In this document: positions 21,699 through 33,470 of the stretch, piece after piece
Layout of the letters: each line of letters begins with the position of its first letter
Numbering within the stretch: the first letter of the stretch is position 1
NCBI GenBank assembly: GCA_002104905.1
Contig: MCFE01000048.1
Location: forward strand, 124,001-188,000
From: Basidiobolus meristosporus CBS 931.73
Lineage: Eukaryota; Basidiobolomycota; Basidiobolomycetes; Basidiobolales; Basidiobolaceae
Length of the DNA stretch: 64,000 nt
Direction: 5' to 3'
The notes under the pieces: model-generated
What the model was told of the DNA's origin: nothing
Database searches by the model: none
The model's input: the letters and a program-made list of their open reading frames with translations, nothing else
Made by a program: the position numbers and the translations under genes

Positions 21699-24600
21699 TC
21701 ATGAAAAATCATTTAGTTGGTTCAACACTTGAGCGAGAATATCCGAATAAGGATAGGAGTAGGCCTCCTGCAGATTACCATCGTGTTAGACATTCATTTT
21801 CAATCTAATCGATACGCACTCACCATGATATTCTCGTATGAATTGTCTGAGCTGAGTCGGACTTTGAGTAAAGATCGACTGTATTTGCCACAAATAATAA
21901 CATCAAACATGATGACACTATTTAAAGTTGCTAAATAGAAGGATATATAGATACAGTAGGTCTAACACCGAACCTCATCACCGCTTCCTCTATTCCGGCT
22001 GTCTCGCTCAGTCGCAACTAGTTTACTACGTAAATAGACCTGTAACAAACTGACCAGTTCGAAATACCTTTGCATAGGCAATTGCCAAACTAACAAGCGT
22101 CTGTTCAATCAGTTAATATCTTGTTGGTATCAGTGAGAAGGATGAGCAACGCACTCTCATGGCATTTAGGCTCCCATCTTGTATGTAATTGTCAATCATG
22201 AACCTCCTGTAGGCCAGAAAATATTTCTTGAGCAGATGTTCGCACTGTGGTGATAATCTTAATATATTTGGATTAGTTTTATGTGAATAATTGATTCATA
22301 CAATAAGTCGACCTGGCATCTATCGTTCGTGCTAGTCGGATGAACTGGATTCATTGGTGAGAGTATGAATATTAAAAAATATATACTACATTACTTCGGA
22401 AAGCATCTTGAAATCATTCGGCCCGTTGGCAAGTGTTTGATACAATACGTCACTTAATAAGAAATCTGCAAGGAGTGCCTCCTGCTCACTAGTCATATAA
22501 ACTGGTAATACTATAGGAAATAAACTAATATAGAGGTAAATAGTGCGACTCAGAAAACGGGCGTACTCCGTTTACACATACTGGTTCAAGCAAAGAGAGG
22601 TGACATCGGAGCACTTCTATTACAAAATGAAGCTTGAGCAAACTGAGCCAAAGGATCCAACTATTGTTTACCTTTGGATTCTTCTGAGAGTTGGCTGTCT
22701 CGCAGGTAATTATGTTATCTGCATAACTCCAAAAACATGTGTTTAAAGTGTTTGCACTTGAACCTCCGGTGTCGAGAGTCGAGTCACTCGAAAATACTGC
22801 GTAGGTTCCAGGGATAAATTAAATCAAGTAGCTCTGTTGGTATTTGATATGTCTTACTTGAAGTCAAGAATGGGTAATCCTGTTGCTTGAGCACAGAATA
22901 ATCAAACACTAATATCCCGTTTCTACTGAGGGGGAAACAATCACCTATTATGGACATTCAGTTGTGTCCAGAGGAAGTATCTGTTGAATAAACATTAGAT
23001 ACATCAAAGAAAAACCATGCCATACCACGCGATCGAAAAAGTTGATGAAACTTAACATCACTGGGCAGGGTGGCAAAATGCATAGAGCTAATAAAAGTGT
23101 GAGGATGTATCTTATAAAGAGTAGCCTATAGCTTAAACTTACGGAGAATATGTTGACGCATACTTCAGAAACCTTTGTAAAGCAGGTATTCGGCCATAGG
23201 TTATGGCGAGAATATTGAGTTTGTATCCACCCTGGTCACCGGATTCAGATATACTAGAGCCTGCTAAAGCCAGACTAAAACCCATATGAGCACCAAATAA
23301 ATTAGGATAGATGCTATGGATGCTACCTCAAAAGTAATGACATCTTTAGTGTTCGCCAAAGTGACTCAGGAAGCATACCTCCTATAACCTGAGTCAATAT
23401 TGTGGACATTCTAAACTCGCGACGGCTCTACCTGAGAATCTATCTATGATATACTGCGAGTATGTCCAAATATCAAACTTCTTAATTTTGTCGAGTATAC
23501 CGGGATCGCAAGTTGGGCCTTGTGGGATGAATGTGCCATGTGGCCTCCAGCTTTCCTGTATTGTGGGGGAGTAGTTCTTATAAAGCCTTGAAGCATCGCC
23601 AACCCGCTATGTAATAGAGAAATTGGATCCGTGGCAAAACTATATGATGGAGAGAGTAGGCTTACATATTCCAATAAATGATAACCGTAAACCTAGCAGC
23701 TACAGTCTCAGTAACTCTATAATACTAGCATCTGGATACACATTGATCTTACTGAGAAATAAATATTGTTGTCTAGGGCTTTGCTTTGACGTTCAGCTAC
23801 CAAGTTAGATCTCCCTGAGTATAAGGTCAAGTGAGCATGTTATGATGTCTGAAGATACCACAGGGGTTCGTTCTCTGCACTAGTCCTATCGCTTCGATAG
23901 CATCTCCTTTGTGTAAGCTATTCACCATCTCCCCTTTAATTGCGAGATTTAGTAAGCTAGCCTTGGTAATAACAGAGGTTCTAAATATACCACGAAGTTT
24001 CAAATTAATCCGATTAAAATAGCATGTATTTGTGTCTGCCAGAAGATTTTGAAGTACGACAATTTGTATTTCTACATTCATGTTGAAAATTTTGGGCAAA
24101 GAATACACTCCATACGATTTCCATAATTACCCAAGTAGGTTCGGTCGTTTGCTAACTCGGACATTTGCTTTTGGCAGGTTAAACAAATCTTGTTGATATG
24201 TTTAGCGCTATTTCTGAACGGATTGTAAGTTAATACATAAACCAGTGTTCTGATCAAAACCGAGCTCAACAAACGTGTTTACTACTTCAATAACAGTGTT
24301 CAAGTTGGATCGTCTGGTAACCTTGTATTCGTTTCCAACATATGCAATATGGATTCGGTTTTGACTATCGCATCCAGAATTGGTACATTTATAGATCTGA
24401 TTAACTCTGGAATCCCATTTTAGCACATAATTATGGCAAGCGAACACATGTAAACCAACAATCTTTGATCTGTATTCTTAGTTTCAACGATGACACCAGA
24501 GATCTGAACGAATTCGCTTCTTGTGATGCTTTTTGTGGATTGAAGTTGTAAGAGACACTTTGATGGAGAATCGAGGTGACGCCTAAATTGAACTTAGCAA

Positions 24601-25417
24601 CATTAACATGTATTTAGTATGAAGAAAAGACATACTCCACAAAAGAGGGGAGGTATTCTAGTTGGATTTCTAAATATAATTGCTCCAAAGATACTTTTTG
24701 TTCGAATTGATTTTGGAATAACTCCAAGCAAACACTGGATAGTAAACCCAAGAGATTGTTTTGGAATCCGCCTAAAAATTCTTGACCCAACTGAACTATT
24801 GGATCCATTGGCATCACTCACTGACAGTCGCTTAGGAATTCAGACGATACATACCATCATGGTGTATGAGCTTCAAAGGGTCGATTTTCAAGCGAACAAA
24901 GTACTGGGAAAACACGCCACTATCCTAGCAGTCAAAATTATTTTTGCATAAGCTACCAGATTTACAAATGCGGTATGAAGGCATACCTCGGCTTTTCGTC
25001 TCTTTGAGGATATTAGAGTTTCAGCCAATGCAGCTTCGTGGTACTTCAATATATCTACCAACTATTAGAATCTAGTACGACGTGGAAGTCCAGTCTAGAT
25101 AGTTCATACAGCATTTTAGATGATTTCTGCGCACACTTTCAGGCTCATTGGAACCTGGATAAACATCGAGATTTGACCACAATCCTCTTGGCATTTCTAT
25201 ATTTACGCATTGAGTATCATTCTTCACATTGTCCACGTTTGGTAGCTGCATGTGTAACAAATCAAACAATTATTAAGAAGCACTCACACAAGGCCCCTGT
25301 CTGAAAAACTTGGAATTGAGATACCTTATATCCCCCAACACTATCACACATTGGATCCGTGGAGTCAAATAGACTTCGTAGGCTAAAACGGTCGTTACTC
25401 TTTGGAGAGGAGTTCAT
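21699..25417 (-). CDS. MCM-domain protein resembling MCMDC2, catalytically degenerate
   Basis: A multi-exon gene on the minus strand. Exon limits are only partly fixed; the first ATG I can place is 25417 and the stop is at 21699-21701. Order of recognisable segments: N-terminal KYHEAALAETLISSKRR (about 25000-25045), an MCM A-domain-like helix VQLGQEFLGGFQNNLLGLL (about 24735-24800), a zinc-binding C-x4-C (KCTNSGC, about 24380) followed by C-x2-C (CLTC, about 24175), an OB-fold strand IKGEMVNSLHKGDAIEAIGL (about 23870-23930), the ATPase position, and C-terminal lid helices LLKKYFLAYRR, LVSLAIAYAK and LRSKLVATERD (about 21985-22260). Where a helicase has the GDPGxGKS loop, this protein reads ITYGRIPALQ, and the Walker B site reads FFFDVSN. 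Both nucleotide-binding motifs are therefore lost, as in MCMDC2, a meiotic recombination factor of animals. The C-x4-C spacing also fits MCMDC2 better than MCM8 or MCM9, from memory of those families. Confidence 0.7.
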
Positions 25418-26612
25418 GTCTACACAGGTCGACTGTGAAAACGGGAAACGACCAATATATCGAAGCTACTGCGGAGAGAATAGGATAAATGCACGGTGAA
25501 TGCATGGTGAACGCATATAAGCATTGACTCGATAGATCTAATTTAGCTGTGAATTGGGAAGGAAGTGTACTACCCTTTTGCATAAAACCCAAACTGGGAA
25601 ACAATCAAATGCCTTGAGATCAAGCATCAGTATATGCTATGGCAAAGGCCGGTCATGCGGCGAGCCGGTAATTATTGGCACTTGCGCAGGTTTGTATGTA
25701 TAGGGATAAATCGGATAATAGAAGGTTAGTTATCGACAAGAGGACTAGCTTCATGAATATAGCACACCCAAGGAAGTGGACAGAGTAGGAGCCATCCATT
25801 CTGAAACTTCCTTTACTAGGTAGAATCCTGTCCTAGAAACGATTCACATTTGGCTAGATGGGTGATCCCCTGTCCTCAAACTGAATTTAAAGGGGGCGGA
25901 TTCTGGTACTTTATCAAGGCGCTCAAGGCAGACTTGTCAAACTCCAAGTAGCTATGCAGAGACTTGATATCAAGATCAATACATACAGCTGTGAACAGAA
26001 AAAGATAGATTGGTATGTACCCCGATGTGCACTTTATTATTCTCGCACCCAGATAAGGTGCATAGAATGTTCATTCTATCAACACTGTGAACATTGCGAA
26101 AGTTTACTAAAGGCATTCCAAATCAATTCAATGCGTTGCAGATCATGATTCATCTAGGGGAAATGTGAGAACACAAGTGATGTGGATACCGGCTGCTGGC
26201 CAGACGGCTGTATCCCGGAACTGAATACCCTCGAACGCAAAAACATGGGGAAATGGGATCGGGAGTATAATCGAGGAATCTCATCCCTAACTGTTGGTGC
26301 TCTCTACCGTCCAACCTTGTGTCACAATGACGATATCTTTCCAGAAATACTTTAGTGCAATCGACTCTGGATCCTTTTTCAGCCATAAATATCCTAAATT
26401 AAAGACTTGGGAGTGAGAAGGTTTCAGCAGAACCACAAGCATTTCCACTCAAAAATATCGTTCCTGTGGATAATTTAGCGAAAGCTCGATGCATAAGCTA
26501 TTCAGAAAGGGAGAAAAATGCCCAGCAAAGTTCAATGAAGGTAACTTATATGCAGTACCACACACACTTTCTAAGGCCCATTCATGAATTCACGCGTGCA
26601 TTTGAACCATGT
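25418..26612. other. Intergenic, no gene seen
   Basis: Only short stop-rich frames on both strands. No repeat or RNA gene recognised. Confidence 0.4.
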
Positions 26613-26960
26613 CTACATGTTGGAATCTTCACCGTCGGGTGCGGACTCAACGGCAACGGTACCGTGGCACGTATCTGATGAATATGCCTTCGACCCGGCT
26701 ACTCTAAATGCAGTTTCCCGGACTCCAGTGCACATTCCAAATAGGGAGTTATGAATTATTACACATGCATCACTGGTACCAGATGTACATGCCCAGCTAG
26801 GAATCTTGCCAGCAGGGAAGAATATTACTGAATTTTCAGAATTTCCGGTTTGGAGGTAAGCATTTGCATCTACAGGAAGAACCTGGGATGCCAATCTAAC
26901 CTTCTTCGCAACCATTAATAGTACAAATGCCTGAAGAGTGTCTAAGGGTTTGTCAACCAT
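26613..26960 (-). CDS. Hypothetical small protein
   Basis: From the first ATG (26958-26960) the frame gives 115 aa, and it stays open further upstream without another ATG to about 27038. A hydrophobic stretch near the N-terminus (LQAFVLLMVAKKVRLA) could be a membrane or secretion signal, and four cysteines occur in the second half. No family is recognised. It might be a chance frame, because the surrounding DNA is otherwise non-coding. Confidence 0.25.
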   Translation of the reverse strand: MVDKPLDTLQAFVLLMVAKKVRLASQVLPVDANAYLQTGNSENSVIFFPAGKIPSWACTSGTSDACVIIHNSLFGMCTGVRETAFRVAGSKAYSSDTCHGTVAVESAPDGEDSNM

Positions 26961-27410
26961 ATATATATCATTCCGACGGGGGTAGTAATCAGTCGATTCA
27001 CAATCAGAGAGATGAGGTTCTAGACCCTTTTTGTACAAAGCTCGCTCCCTCGCACCTCAGTATAACCAGACCAGATGGCTCTTTGGATAAACAAGTACTA
27101 TAATGGGTGATTTATTCTCCGTTCTCACCACTCAACCTGGGTTGCTTGCATCCATGATAATGGAAGTGCGCGAAAGGGGCCAGCACAAGTAATCTAATCG
27201 TTTTTGGAGGATTAATGAGGAATCACTAAGACATCAGTTGGGCTTGTATAGCATCATTCGCTCATTAATTCCCTCTTAATGAAAATGATCCAGTCCATGT
27301 TCTACTCCTCACCGCTGCCTTTGATTGGCCTTAGAGATGATCACACCCACTGGACCCTGGATCAATCATCAAATAAACGTTGCTCCTTGAAAAGCTGCCA
27401 TCCATCGGAC
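26961..27410. other. Intergenic upstream of the homeodomain gene
   Basis: No coding frame of note. Probably holds upstream control sequence of the gene at 27580. Confidence 0.4.
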
Positions 27411-27416
27411 TATAAA
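27411..27416 (+). promoter_or_regulatory. TATA box of the homeodomain gene
   Basis: TATAAA about 165 bp before the ATG at 27580, followed by a C/T-rich leader typical of a fungal transcript start. Confidence 0.5.
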
Positions 27417-27579
27417 GCGCGCGCTGCCTCCAACATACTGCCAAGATTGCATTTGTGACTCCACAACTGAGCACCATCACTTTTTCCATCCTAGTGATCT
27501 CTCCTCAACACGCTTCCTACCGCTACAGCCACTTGATTCACCATTTCCACTCACTCGTCAACCCCCTGTATATCCAAGT

Positions 27580-29616
27580 ATGCTCTCCAACTACTCAGAA
27601 GAGCCTCCCACCAAAAAGCACCGCAGCATGATGCCTGGTAGCATATCACAGAACCCAGATCTAAACGAGATCTCTGGGAATTTCTTAGATCTCAGCAATC
27701 CAGCCTTTTCGTTCACGCAATCATACCCTCGAGAGTATGAGGACAGAATGACAAATATAGGCGCAGGCGATTTATCGACCAAAGATGACAGAGCCGAAGG
27801 CCCATTAGAAAAGGTGGATGTGGAACCGTCCGACGGCATCGAACAGCTTCCAAGAAACGAGGACACCTCGGACTTCCATGAGGAATACGATGAAGCAACC
27901 AATCAGTCTAAAGAAGACACCAGTGAAACCAACACAGTAGCAAAGGATAGCTCCCTTTCCGCATCCAATTCCACCAAGAAACGCACCAGGGCCACGCCAG
28001 AGCAGCTTGCCATTCTGGAAGACGCGTTCATGACCAATACATCACCCAACAGCAAGGTCCGGGAGGCACTTGCCGAGCGTATCAAGATGTCAGAGAGGTC
28101 GATACAGATATGGTTCCAAAACCGACGGGCCAAGGTCAAATTGATGCAAAAACGAACACACCTGCTACAGCAGGAAGCCATCAGTAGACAGTACTTCAAT
28201 TCATGTATGCCCATGTTCTCCAATGGGATCTACCCATTCGGAAGCAACGTGGGGTCTGGGATGTACGACAACAGCCGGTTTACCCCAATGATGGATATGG
28301 TGGGAAATCAGTGCGCCACTTCACCAGGCTCCTATCAATACACTGTCGGCCCAAACTCTAATGCATCCCCCTCCTTGTTAATGCAATCAAAATCAGGTGA
28401 GTTTAGCTTTAATTTAGAATTGTTTGCTACATGGATTGGTATCTAAATGTGCCATGGATATATAGTTGCTATGATGAGGAGCATGTCTGCCCCCACCACT
28501 CCCAATGCACCACTAACCGATGGCATCCACCTCTTTTCCTGTGACACACTTGGAGTTGGCACATGGAGACGCATGGCCATCACCAAGAATGATTTGCTCT
28601 GCTACTTCAACTTAAGTGAGAAAAAGATGTCTTGGCAGATCACCGACAACAGCAGCCGGTTTAAGATGGAGTTCCCCTTTTCAGCTGCGGCTAGTATTGA
28701 ATACAAAGCTATGGATGCCATCTTTGGACAAATAATCATTGACATCAACCAAGTCCCTGAATTCTCGATGGAGGTGAAAGTTGGCGGCAATCCGATATGG
28801 ACCGCTTGTCGTGATTTTACCGAAGGGAAACAAGCCTCAAGGTTCTTCCGACATGTCATACGCGGGCATGCGCAGCCGTTGAAGCGTCAACTCGTTACCC
28901 TGATGCAGGCTGACCTGAATTTGCAAAAAATCATCAGGATAGAGCAGCAATCTGGCATGCTTTCAAATGCTATTCCCATAGGGATGCCACAGCGACGTCA
29001 ATCATTCCCTGACAAATCTCTATCGAGCAACTTCGAGGCCAACAGTGCAAGCATACTTGCAGCCAGGAGGGCCTCAGTGGATGAATACATGACAAGACGG
29101 GCTGTATCTGTCCCCATGTTGAACATGATGAACATGAATGGCTCATCAAGAGAGTCGTCACTCTCTGTAGACATGTACAATAACTTGATGACTATCAATG
29201 AGAGCGAAAACGAGGCCCCGGTGAGTGGCTACACCAAGCAAGGCTTCAAGGAAGTGGCGGTGAACAGCATTATTTCATCGAACTACAGCGAAAACGACCT
29301 GGCATCACAACTCTCAACAACCTCCGCCACTGCTACGGGTGTGGATATCCCAACAACGGATGCGCTGATGTTGACATCCCCACTTGACCTATATCAGAAC
29401 CAAAGATATGATATGCTGTCGATAGCCTCCAGCATGGCCGTTCCTAGCTCTTTATCAACATCACTAGATGATAGCATGGTGCTGAATTCCATGTATCTCA
29501 TGGATTCCGTCAAGCCAGTCAACCCTCTCGGTGAGAGCGAACTGAGTAATGGAATGCTGGGGCAAATGCAGTTTATATCCTCAGAGGGGTTTGATCCCAA
29601 GGAGGGGGCCCAATAA
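27580..29616 (+). CDS. Homeodomain transcription factor of the Hoy1/Phx1 type
   Basis: Two exons, 27580..28396 and 28466..29616, giving 655 aa. The 69-bp intron (GTGAGT...TATAG) joins in phase, while reading through would stop at once. The homeodomain spans about residues 132-192, with third helix IQIWFQNRRAKVK. The N-terminus is acidic and disordered. A second conserved region (about 290-430) includes GTWRRMAITKNDLLCYF, FKMEFPF and DFTEGKQASRFFRHVI. From memory, this pairing of homeodomain plus a GTWRR/DFTE-xQA-R domain is typical of the fungal regulators Yarrowia Hoy1, fission yeast Phx1 and Aspergillus HtfA, linked to hyphal growth, conidiation or stationary-phase survival. The C-terminal third is low-complexity, rich in Ser, Met and Asn. 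The target genes here are unknown. Confidence 0.85.
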
Positions 29617-30520
29617 GATTCCGAGAAGCCCTTTGTTACAAATCGTGGTTAGTTTTTTTGGATGGAACCGATTTTTTGATTGCATGTTATACCAGCCTTT
29701 TACAATGTAGAATAGTGTTTACTGTTTAATGCCCTGTTGCCAATCTATTATTCTATCATCTGCAGCTTCACGACGATCAGCTGGATTAAGCATCGCTGAA
29801 TGTCTGCTGAAATATACCCTTTCCCCGAGTCAGCCAAACATTCTCTATAAATTATTCCCCTCATTATTGCAATTCATCAGTATTGGCGAGGATTACTATC
29901 CCTTCGCTGGGTGCTCCAGGATTCGGATCGGCCTATCGCCGAATGGTACTAAGCATCCGTGTTCCCAAGAATGGGAAATCACTATTGCCTGTGTGCTCAA
30001 GGTAGCACAGAAACAGATTATCAGATAGGTTTCATTTCACACTGGAGGAAGTGAACCCACGCTGAGTCGACCACACATGCAAGGCACCTTTCAAATTGGG
30101 CCGCGCCATTCGGGCTTTTGTCTGGCACGCCTGCAGCTCTGTGGAAGAAGAATGTGGGAAAGAGCGGCATCCGGTAAGACGGGTTACCTTCCCTTACGTT
30201 TTTGGATTGCGATACGGATTCTTCTCACATGTGCAAACTCGCATTCCTGTTCAGAGATGGTTCCACAAACCTTTTCCTAAATTAAGTTCATACTAATGTT
30301 CTCACGTGAACTTCTATTCGTCAATCCCAAGCAAGGCTGGGATGCAAAAAGATAGATGCTGATTACTCACGGTAATGTTCACTCATCCACGCAGCTAGAA
30401 TCATGTACTACACGGTGAGAAAATTCGCTGAAGCAGGTGACCAAACCATTGAGCGCTGGAATGTTGCGCCATTTATGTAAACATTACAGCTTTTTAGGCC
30501 TTTTCATAACAATGGCATCA
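29617..30520. other. Intergenic, no gene seen
   Basis: Short frames only. The in-frame extension of the next gene upstream to 30437 begins at GTG and lies before its TATA box, so it is treated as non-coding. Confidence 0.5.
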
Positions 30521-30523
30521 GTC

Positions 30524-30530
30524 TATAAAT
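30524..30530 (+). promoter_or_regulatory. TATA box of the M49-like peptidase gene
   Basis: TATAAAT, 51 bp upstream of the chosen ATG at 30581. This spacing supports that start over the earlier in-frame codons. Confidence 0.6.
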
Positions 30531-30580
30531 ACGATCTACTGCTTTGCTTCAAATCACACATCTCAGCCCTTCTGCACATC

Positions 30581-32266
30581 ATGGTCAAGGTTGCCCTCTC
30601 AGCTCTTTTACTCGTATCCAGCGCACTTGCCTTGGTTCCTGAGGTCAAAGCCGGACCAGGACCCATCAGCTGCGATGCCATCACCAACTCCACACTGAGC
30701 ATCCACGAGCGCGTTGCCCGCTTCCAACCCGCGAATTTGAGTGCCGACCTTACTGGGTTTTCCAAACGCGAGCTTCTGGCTATATCGAAACTCCAGAAGG
30801 TTGCTCACATCATGGACAGACTCTACCTTCGCCAAGCCTGGTCGAAGAATGAAGAGCTACGCAACTGCCTGGAGAAGAAGAAGGACAAGGATCTGCTTCA
30901 GTTGTTTGACCTTTTCAAGGGCCCATGGGATAGAATCGCCGATAACGAGCCTTTCATCCAAGGCGTTCCTGGCCATCTAACCAACGCAAACTTCTATCCT
31001 GAGGACATGACTAAGGAGGAATTCGAGACCTGGGTCGCCACCCTATCCCCAGCCGACCAGAAGAAAGCTAAGGGCTTCTACCACGTTATCCGTCGTGATA
31101 GCCAAAAGAAACTGACCTTAGTCCCTTACTCAAGAGAATACCGAGACTTACTTATCCCTGCATCAATTCTCATGCAGGAGGCTGCCCTATTGGTTACCGA
31201 CGCATCTCTCAGGAAGTTTCTGTCTCTTCGTGGAAAGAGCTTTATCACCAACGAATACATCGAAAGTGAGCTTGCCTGGTTGAAGATCAGCCCGGAGAGC
31301 AAATTGGAGATCACCGTAGGGCCCTACGAGACCTACACCGATGGCTTGAATTCCTACAAATCCGCCTTCGAGATGTTCATCCATGCCCGCGACTTCGCGT
31401 CCTCCAGCCTCCTTCAGAAGTTCGAGCAGTCGCTCGCCGACGTCGAGGCCCAGCTGCCCATTCCTGATAACTACAGAAACAAAAACCTCAAGGCCACCCC
31501 AATCGTTGTTGTCAACGAATTGTACAATGGCGGTGACGTTGCCGTTCCTATGACCGCCGCATACAACCTGCCCAATGACGAGGACGCGATTGCCCAGGGC
31601 GGCTCCAAACTAGTCATCATCAAGAATGTCCAGGAACAGAAGTTCGCCTACACTTTAAAGCCCATCGCTGAAACCGTCATTGCTCAGGATCAGCTGAAGG
31701 ATGTCAACTTCGACGCTTTCTTCAACCACGTACTTCTCCACGAGGTCTCCCACTCCAATGGACCTCACCTCACTGTCGGCGGTAGCCCAGTCCCCATCAG
31801 ATCGAAGCTCCAAGAGTTGCACTCCACCTTGGAAGAGGCCAAGGCTGACATCACCGGATTGTTCGCAGCCAAGTATCTTTCCGGCAAGGGATTATTCCCC
31901 AACATCACAATGGAAAGCTTCTACACCACCTTCCTTGCCAGCTCCTTCCGTTCCATTCGCTTTGGTCTGAACGAGGCCCACGGTCGCGGCCAGGCTGCCC
32001 AGTTGAACTATCTGATCGAGAAGGGCGGTTTCAAATATGATGCTACCGCCGACAAGTTCAGCGTCGATTTCACCAAGATTGAGGAATCGGTCACCTCGCT
32101 GGTAAAAGAGATCATGACCATTCAAGGTGATGGCGATAAGCCTAAGGCCACCACCTTCTTGAATACCTATGGTGTTATCAAGGATCATACTGCCAAGGCC
32201 CTTGAGAAGTTGAAGAGTGTCCCAACCGACATCCAACCTGTCTGGGCTCTGGACAAGAAGCAATAA
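30581..32266 (+). CDS. Secreted zinc metallopeptidase, M49 (dipeptidyl-peptidase III)-like
   Basis: 561 aa from ATG 30581, one exon. The N-terminus MVKVALSALLLVSSALAL is a clear signal peptide, so the product should enter the secretory pathway. The zinc site reads HEVSH (about residues 387-391), and about 30 residues later comes EEAKAD (about 418-423). This HExxH plus EE-x-x-A-D pair is the signature of M49-like peptidases. Classical DPP III has the unusual HExxGH form, so the plain HExxH here, together with HSNGP just after, fits the bacterial-type M49-like zinc hydrolase group better. The C-terminal LNTYG and the preceding helices also match that group's general shape. There are no introns although most multi-domain neighbours have them, and G/C-ending codons are common. 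No membrane anchor is seen. Substrate unknown. Confidence 0.75.
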   Translation: MVKVALSALLLVSSALALVPEVKAGPGPISCDAITNSTLSIHERVARFQPANLSADLTGFSKRELLAISKLQKVAHIMDRLYLRQAWSKNEELRNCLEKKKDKDLLQLFDLFKGPWDRIADNEPFIQGVPGHLTNANFYPEDMTKEEFETWVATLSPADQKKAKGFYHVIRRDSQKKLTLVPYSREYRDLLIPASILMQEAALLVTDASLRKFLSLRGKSFITNEYIESELAWLKISPESKLEITVGPYETYTDGLNSYKSAFEMFIHARDFASSSLLQKFEQSLADVEAQLPIPDNYRNKNLKATPIVVVNELYNGGDVAVPMTAAYNLPNDEDAIAQGGSKLVIIKNVQEQKFAYTLKPIAETVIAQDQLKDVNFDAFFNHVLLHEVSHSNGPHLTVGGSPVPIRSKLQELHSTLEEAKADITGLFAAKYLSGKGLFPNITMESFYTTFLASSFRSIRFGLNEAHGRGQAAQLNYLIEKGGFKYDATADKFSVDFTKIEESVTSLVKEIMTIQGDGDKPKATTFLNTYGVIKDHTAKALEKLKSVPTDIQPVWALDKKQ

Positions 32267-32505
32267 CCTAATGCAACCATGCCATCGTGTAATTCACTGA
32301 TCATTTTGAAAAGGGATCATACTTGGGCTAACCTCGCCCTAATAAACTTTTTTGGTTTAAATTGGATTTAAAAGTTCGCATGGCCCCAATCCGATTGGGC
32401 TAGTTGTTACCGAGGTGATCAAAACACCTGGCTGCTTGACCACTCGAATTGTTAGGATTGCACTTGCGCAGAAATCACCTTTTGAACTTGCATAGCCAAG
32501 ACACC

Positions 32506-32945
32506 ATGACACAAATTATTGTTACAGTTGGTAAGTGGGTTTCCAAGCACTTCGTACCCGTCCATTTTGCTTTAACAAAAAGGCCAACGTAGTCGAGGCT
32601 CGGAATCTGAAGAACGCCGATCTCTTTGACAAAATCAACCCTGTTGTCAAAATCTACACTGGCCGTGGCTTTACCAGCAAGGGGAAAACCAGCGTTCGCA
32701 ATAATGACGCCAACCCAACTTGGAATGAATCGTTCAGCCTTAAGTTTGACAACAGTCACCACGAACTCCACGTGGAGCTTCGTGACCGCAAAATGAACGG
32801 CCTTGACAAAGACAAAGTCGGCACCGCCATCATCTCCCTGGCTCCGCTGGCAACCTCTGGGAGCATGGATTCCTGGCATTTGCTCACGAGCAAGCATGGC
32901 AAGTCAGTTGGCGAAATCCATCTGGCAATAATGTCACAAAACTGA
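32506..32945 (+). CDS. Small single-C2-domain protein, copy 1
   Basis: Two exons, 32506..32530 and 32593..32945, 125 aa. The 62-bp intron starts GTAAGT and must use the AG at 32591-32592 to restore MTQIIVTVVEARNLKNADLF. Almost the whole protein is one C2 domain: VEARNLKNADLFDKINPVV, then the second calcium-loop-like aspartates in LKFDNSHHELHVEL, and a conserved ending HGKSVGEIHLAIM. Some loop aspartates (D in DLFDKINP and DKDKVG) are present, so calcium-dependent lipid binding is possible. No signal or membrane segment, so probably cytosolic. The nearly identical gene structure and sequence of the next gene show a tandem duplication. Confidence 0.85.
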
Positions 32946-33410
32946 TTTAGAAGTCGTCTCCGTGGCTTGAATGGCTGGACTATCTGTTGGTTCTATACAT
33001 TATGCTGGGAAGCAACTTGTCAAGCTTTTCACCTACCGCTTTTTGAATAAACCATTTTTCTCTATAAGCAGCTGTCAACTAAGACCAGTCTTTGTACCTG
33101 GTGTGATGGCGTATGCTTGCTATGACTCATCCAGTAGTCAGACTAGCTTATTTGAGACAGGCCAATAGCACCGGCAGCCAATCATAAGACCGTCGGACTC
33201 TGTCTGCTATATTCACCTTCGGTTACATTCTGCTGCTCATCAGCCCAATGCATACATACGTAATGGTGGATTCCATAATCAGCCAGACGAAACGTTACAT
33301 AGGAGGAAACCTCGTGAAATATTGATTATGGTGTTTTATTGCCTTAATGCCCATTTATGCTGACGAAGACAAGTATGAGACAGGGGGTTGACGAGTGGCT
33401 TAGCCAAATA

Positions 33411-33417
33411 TATAAAT
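33411..33417 (+). promoter_or_regulatory. TATA box of C2 gene copy 2
   Basis: TATAAAT, 54 bp upstream of the ATG at 33471. Confidence 0.55.
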
Positions 33418-33470
33418 ATTCGCATTCCTCCTGCGAAATGACCAAGTGCTCTCTTCCCCTCTACCTAAAG

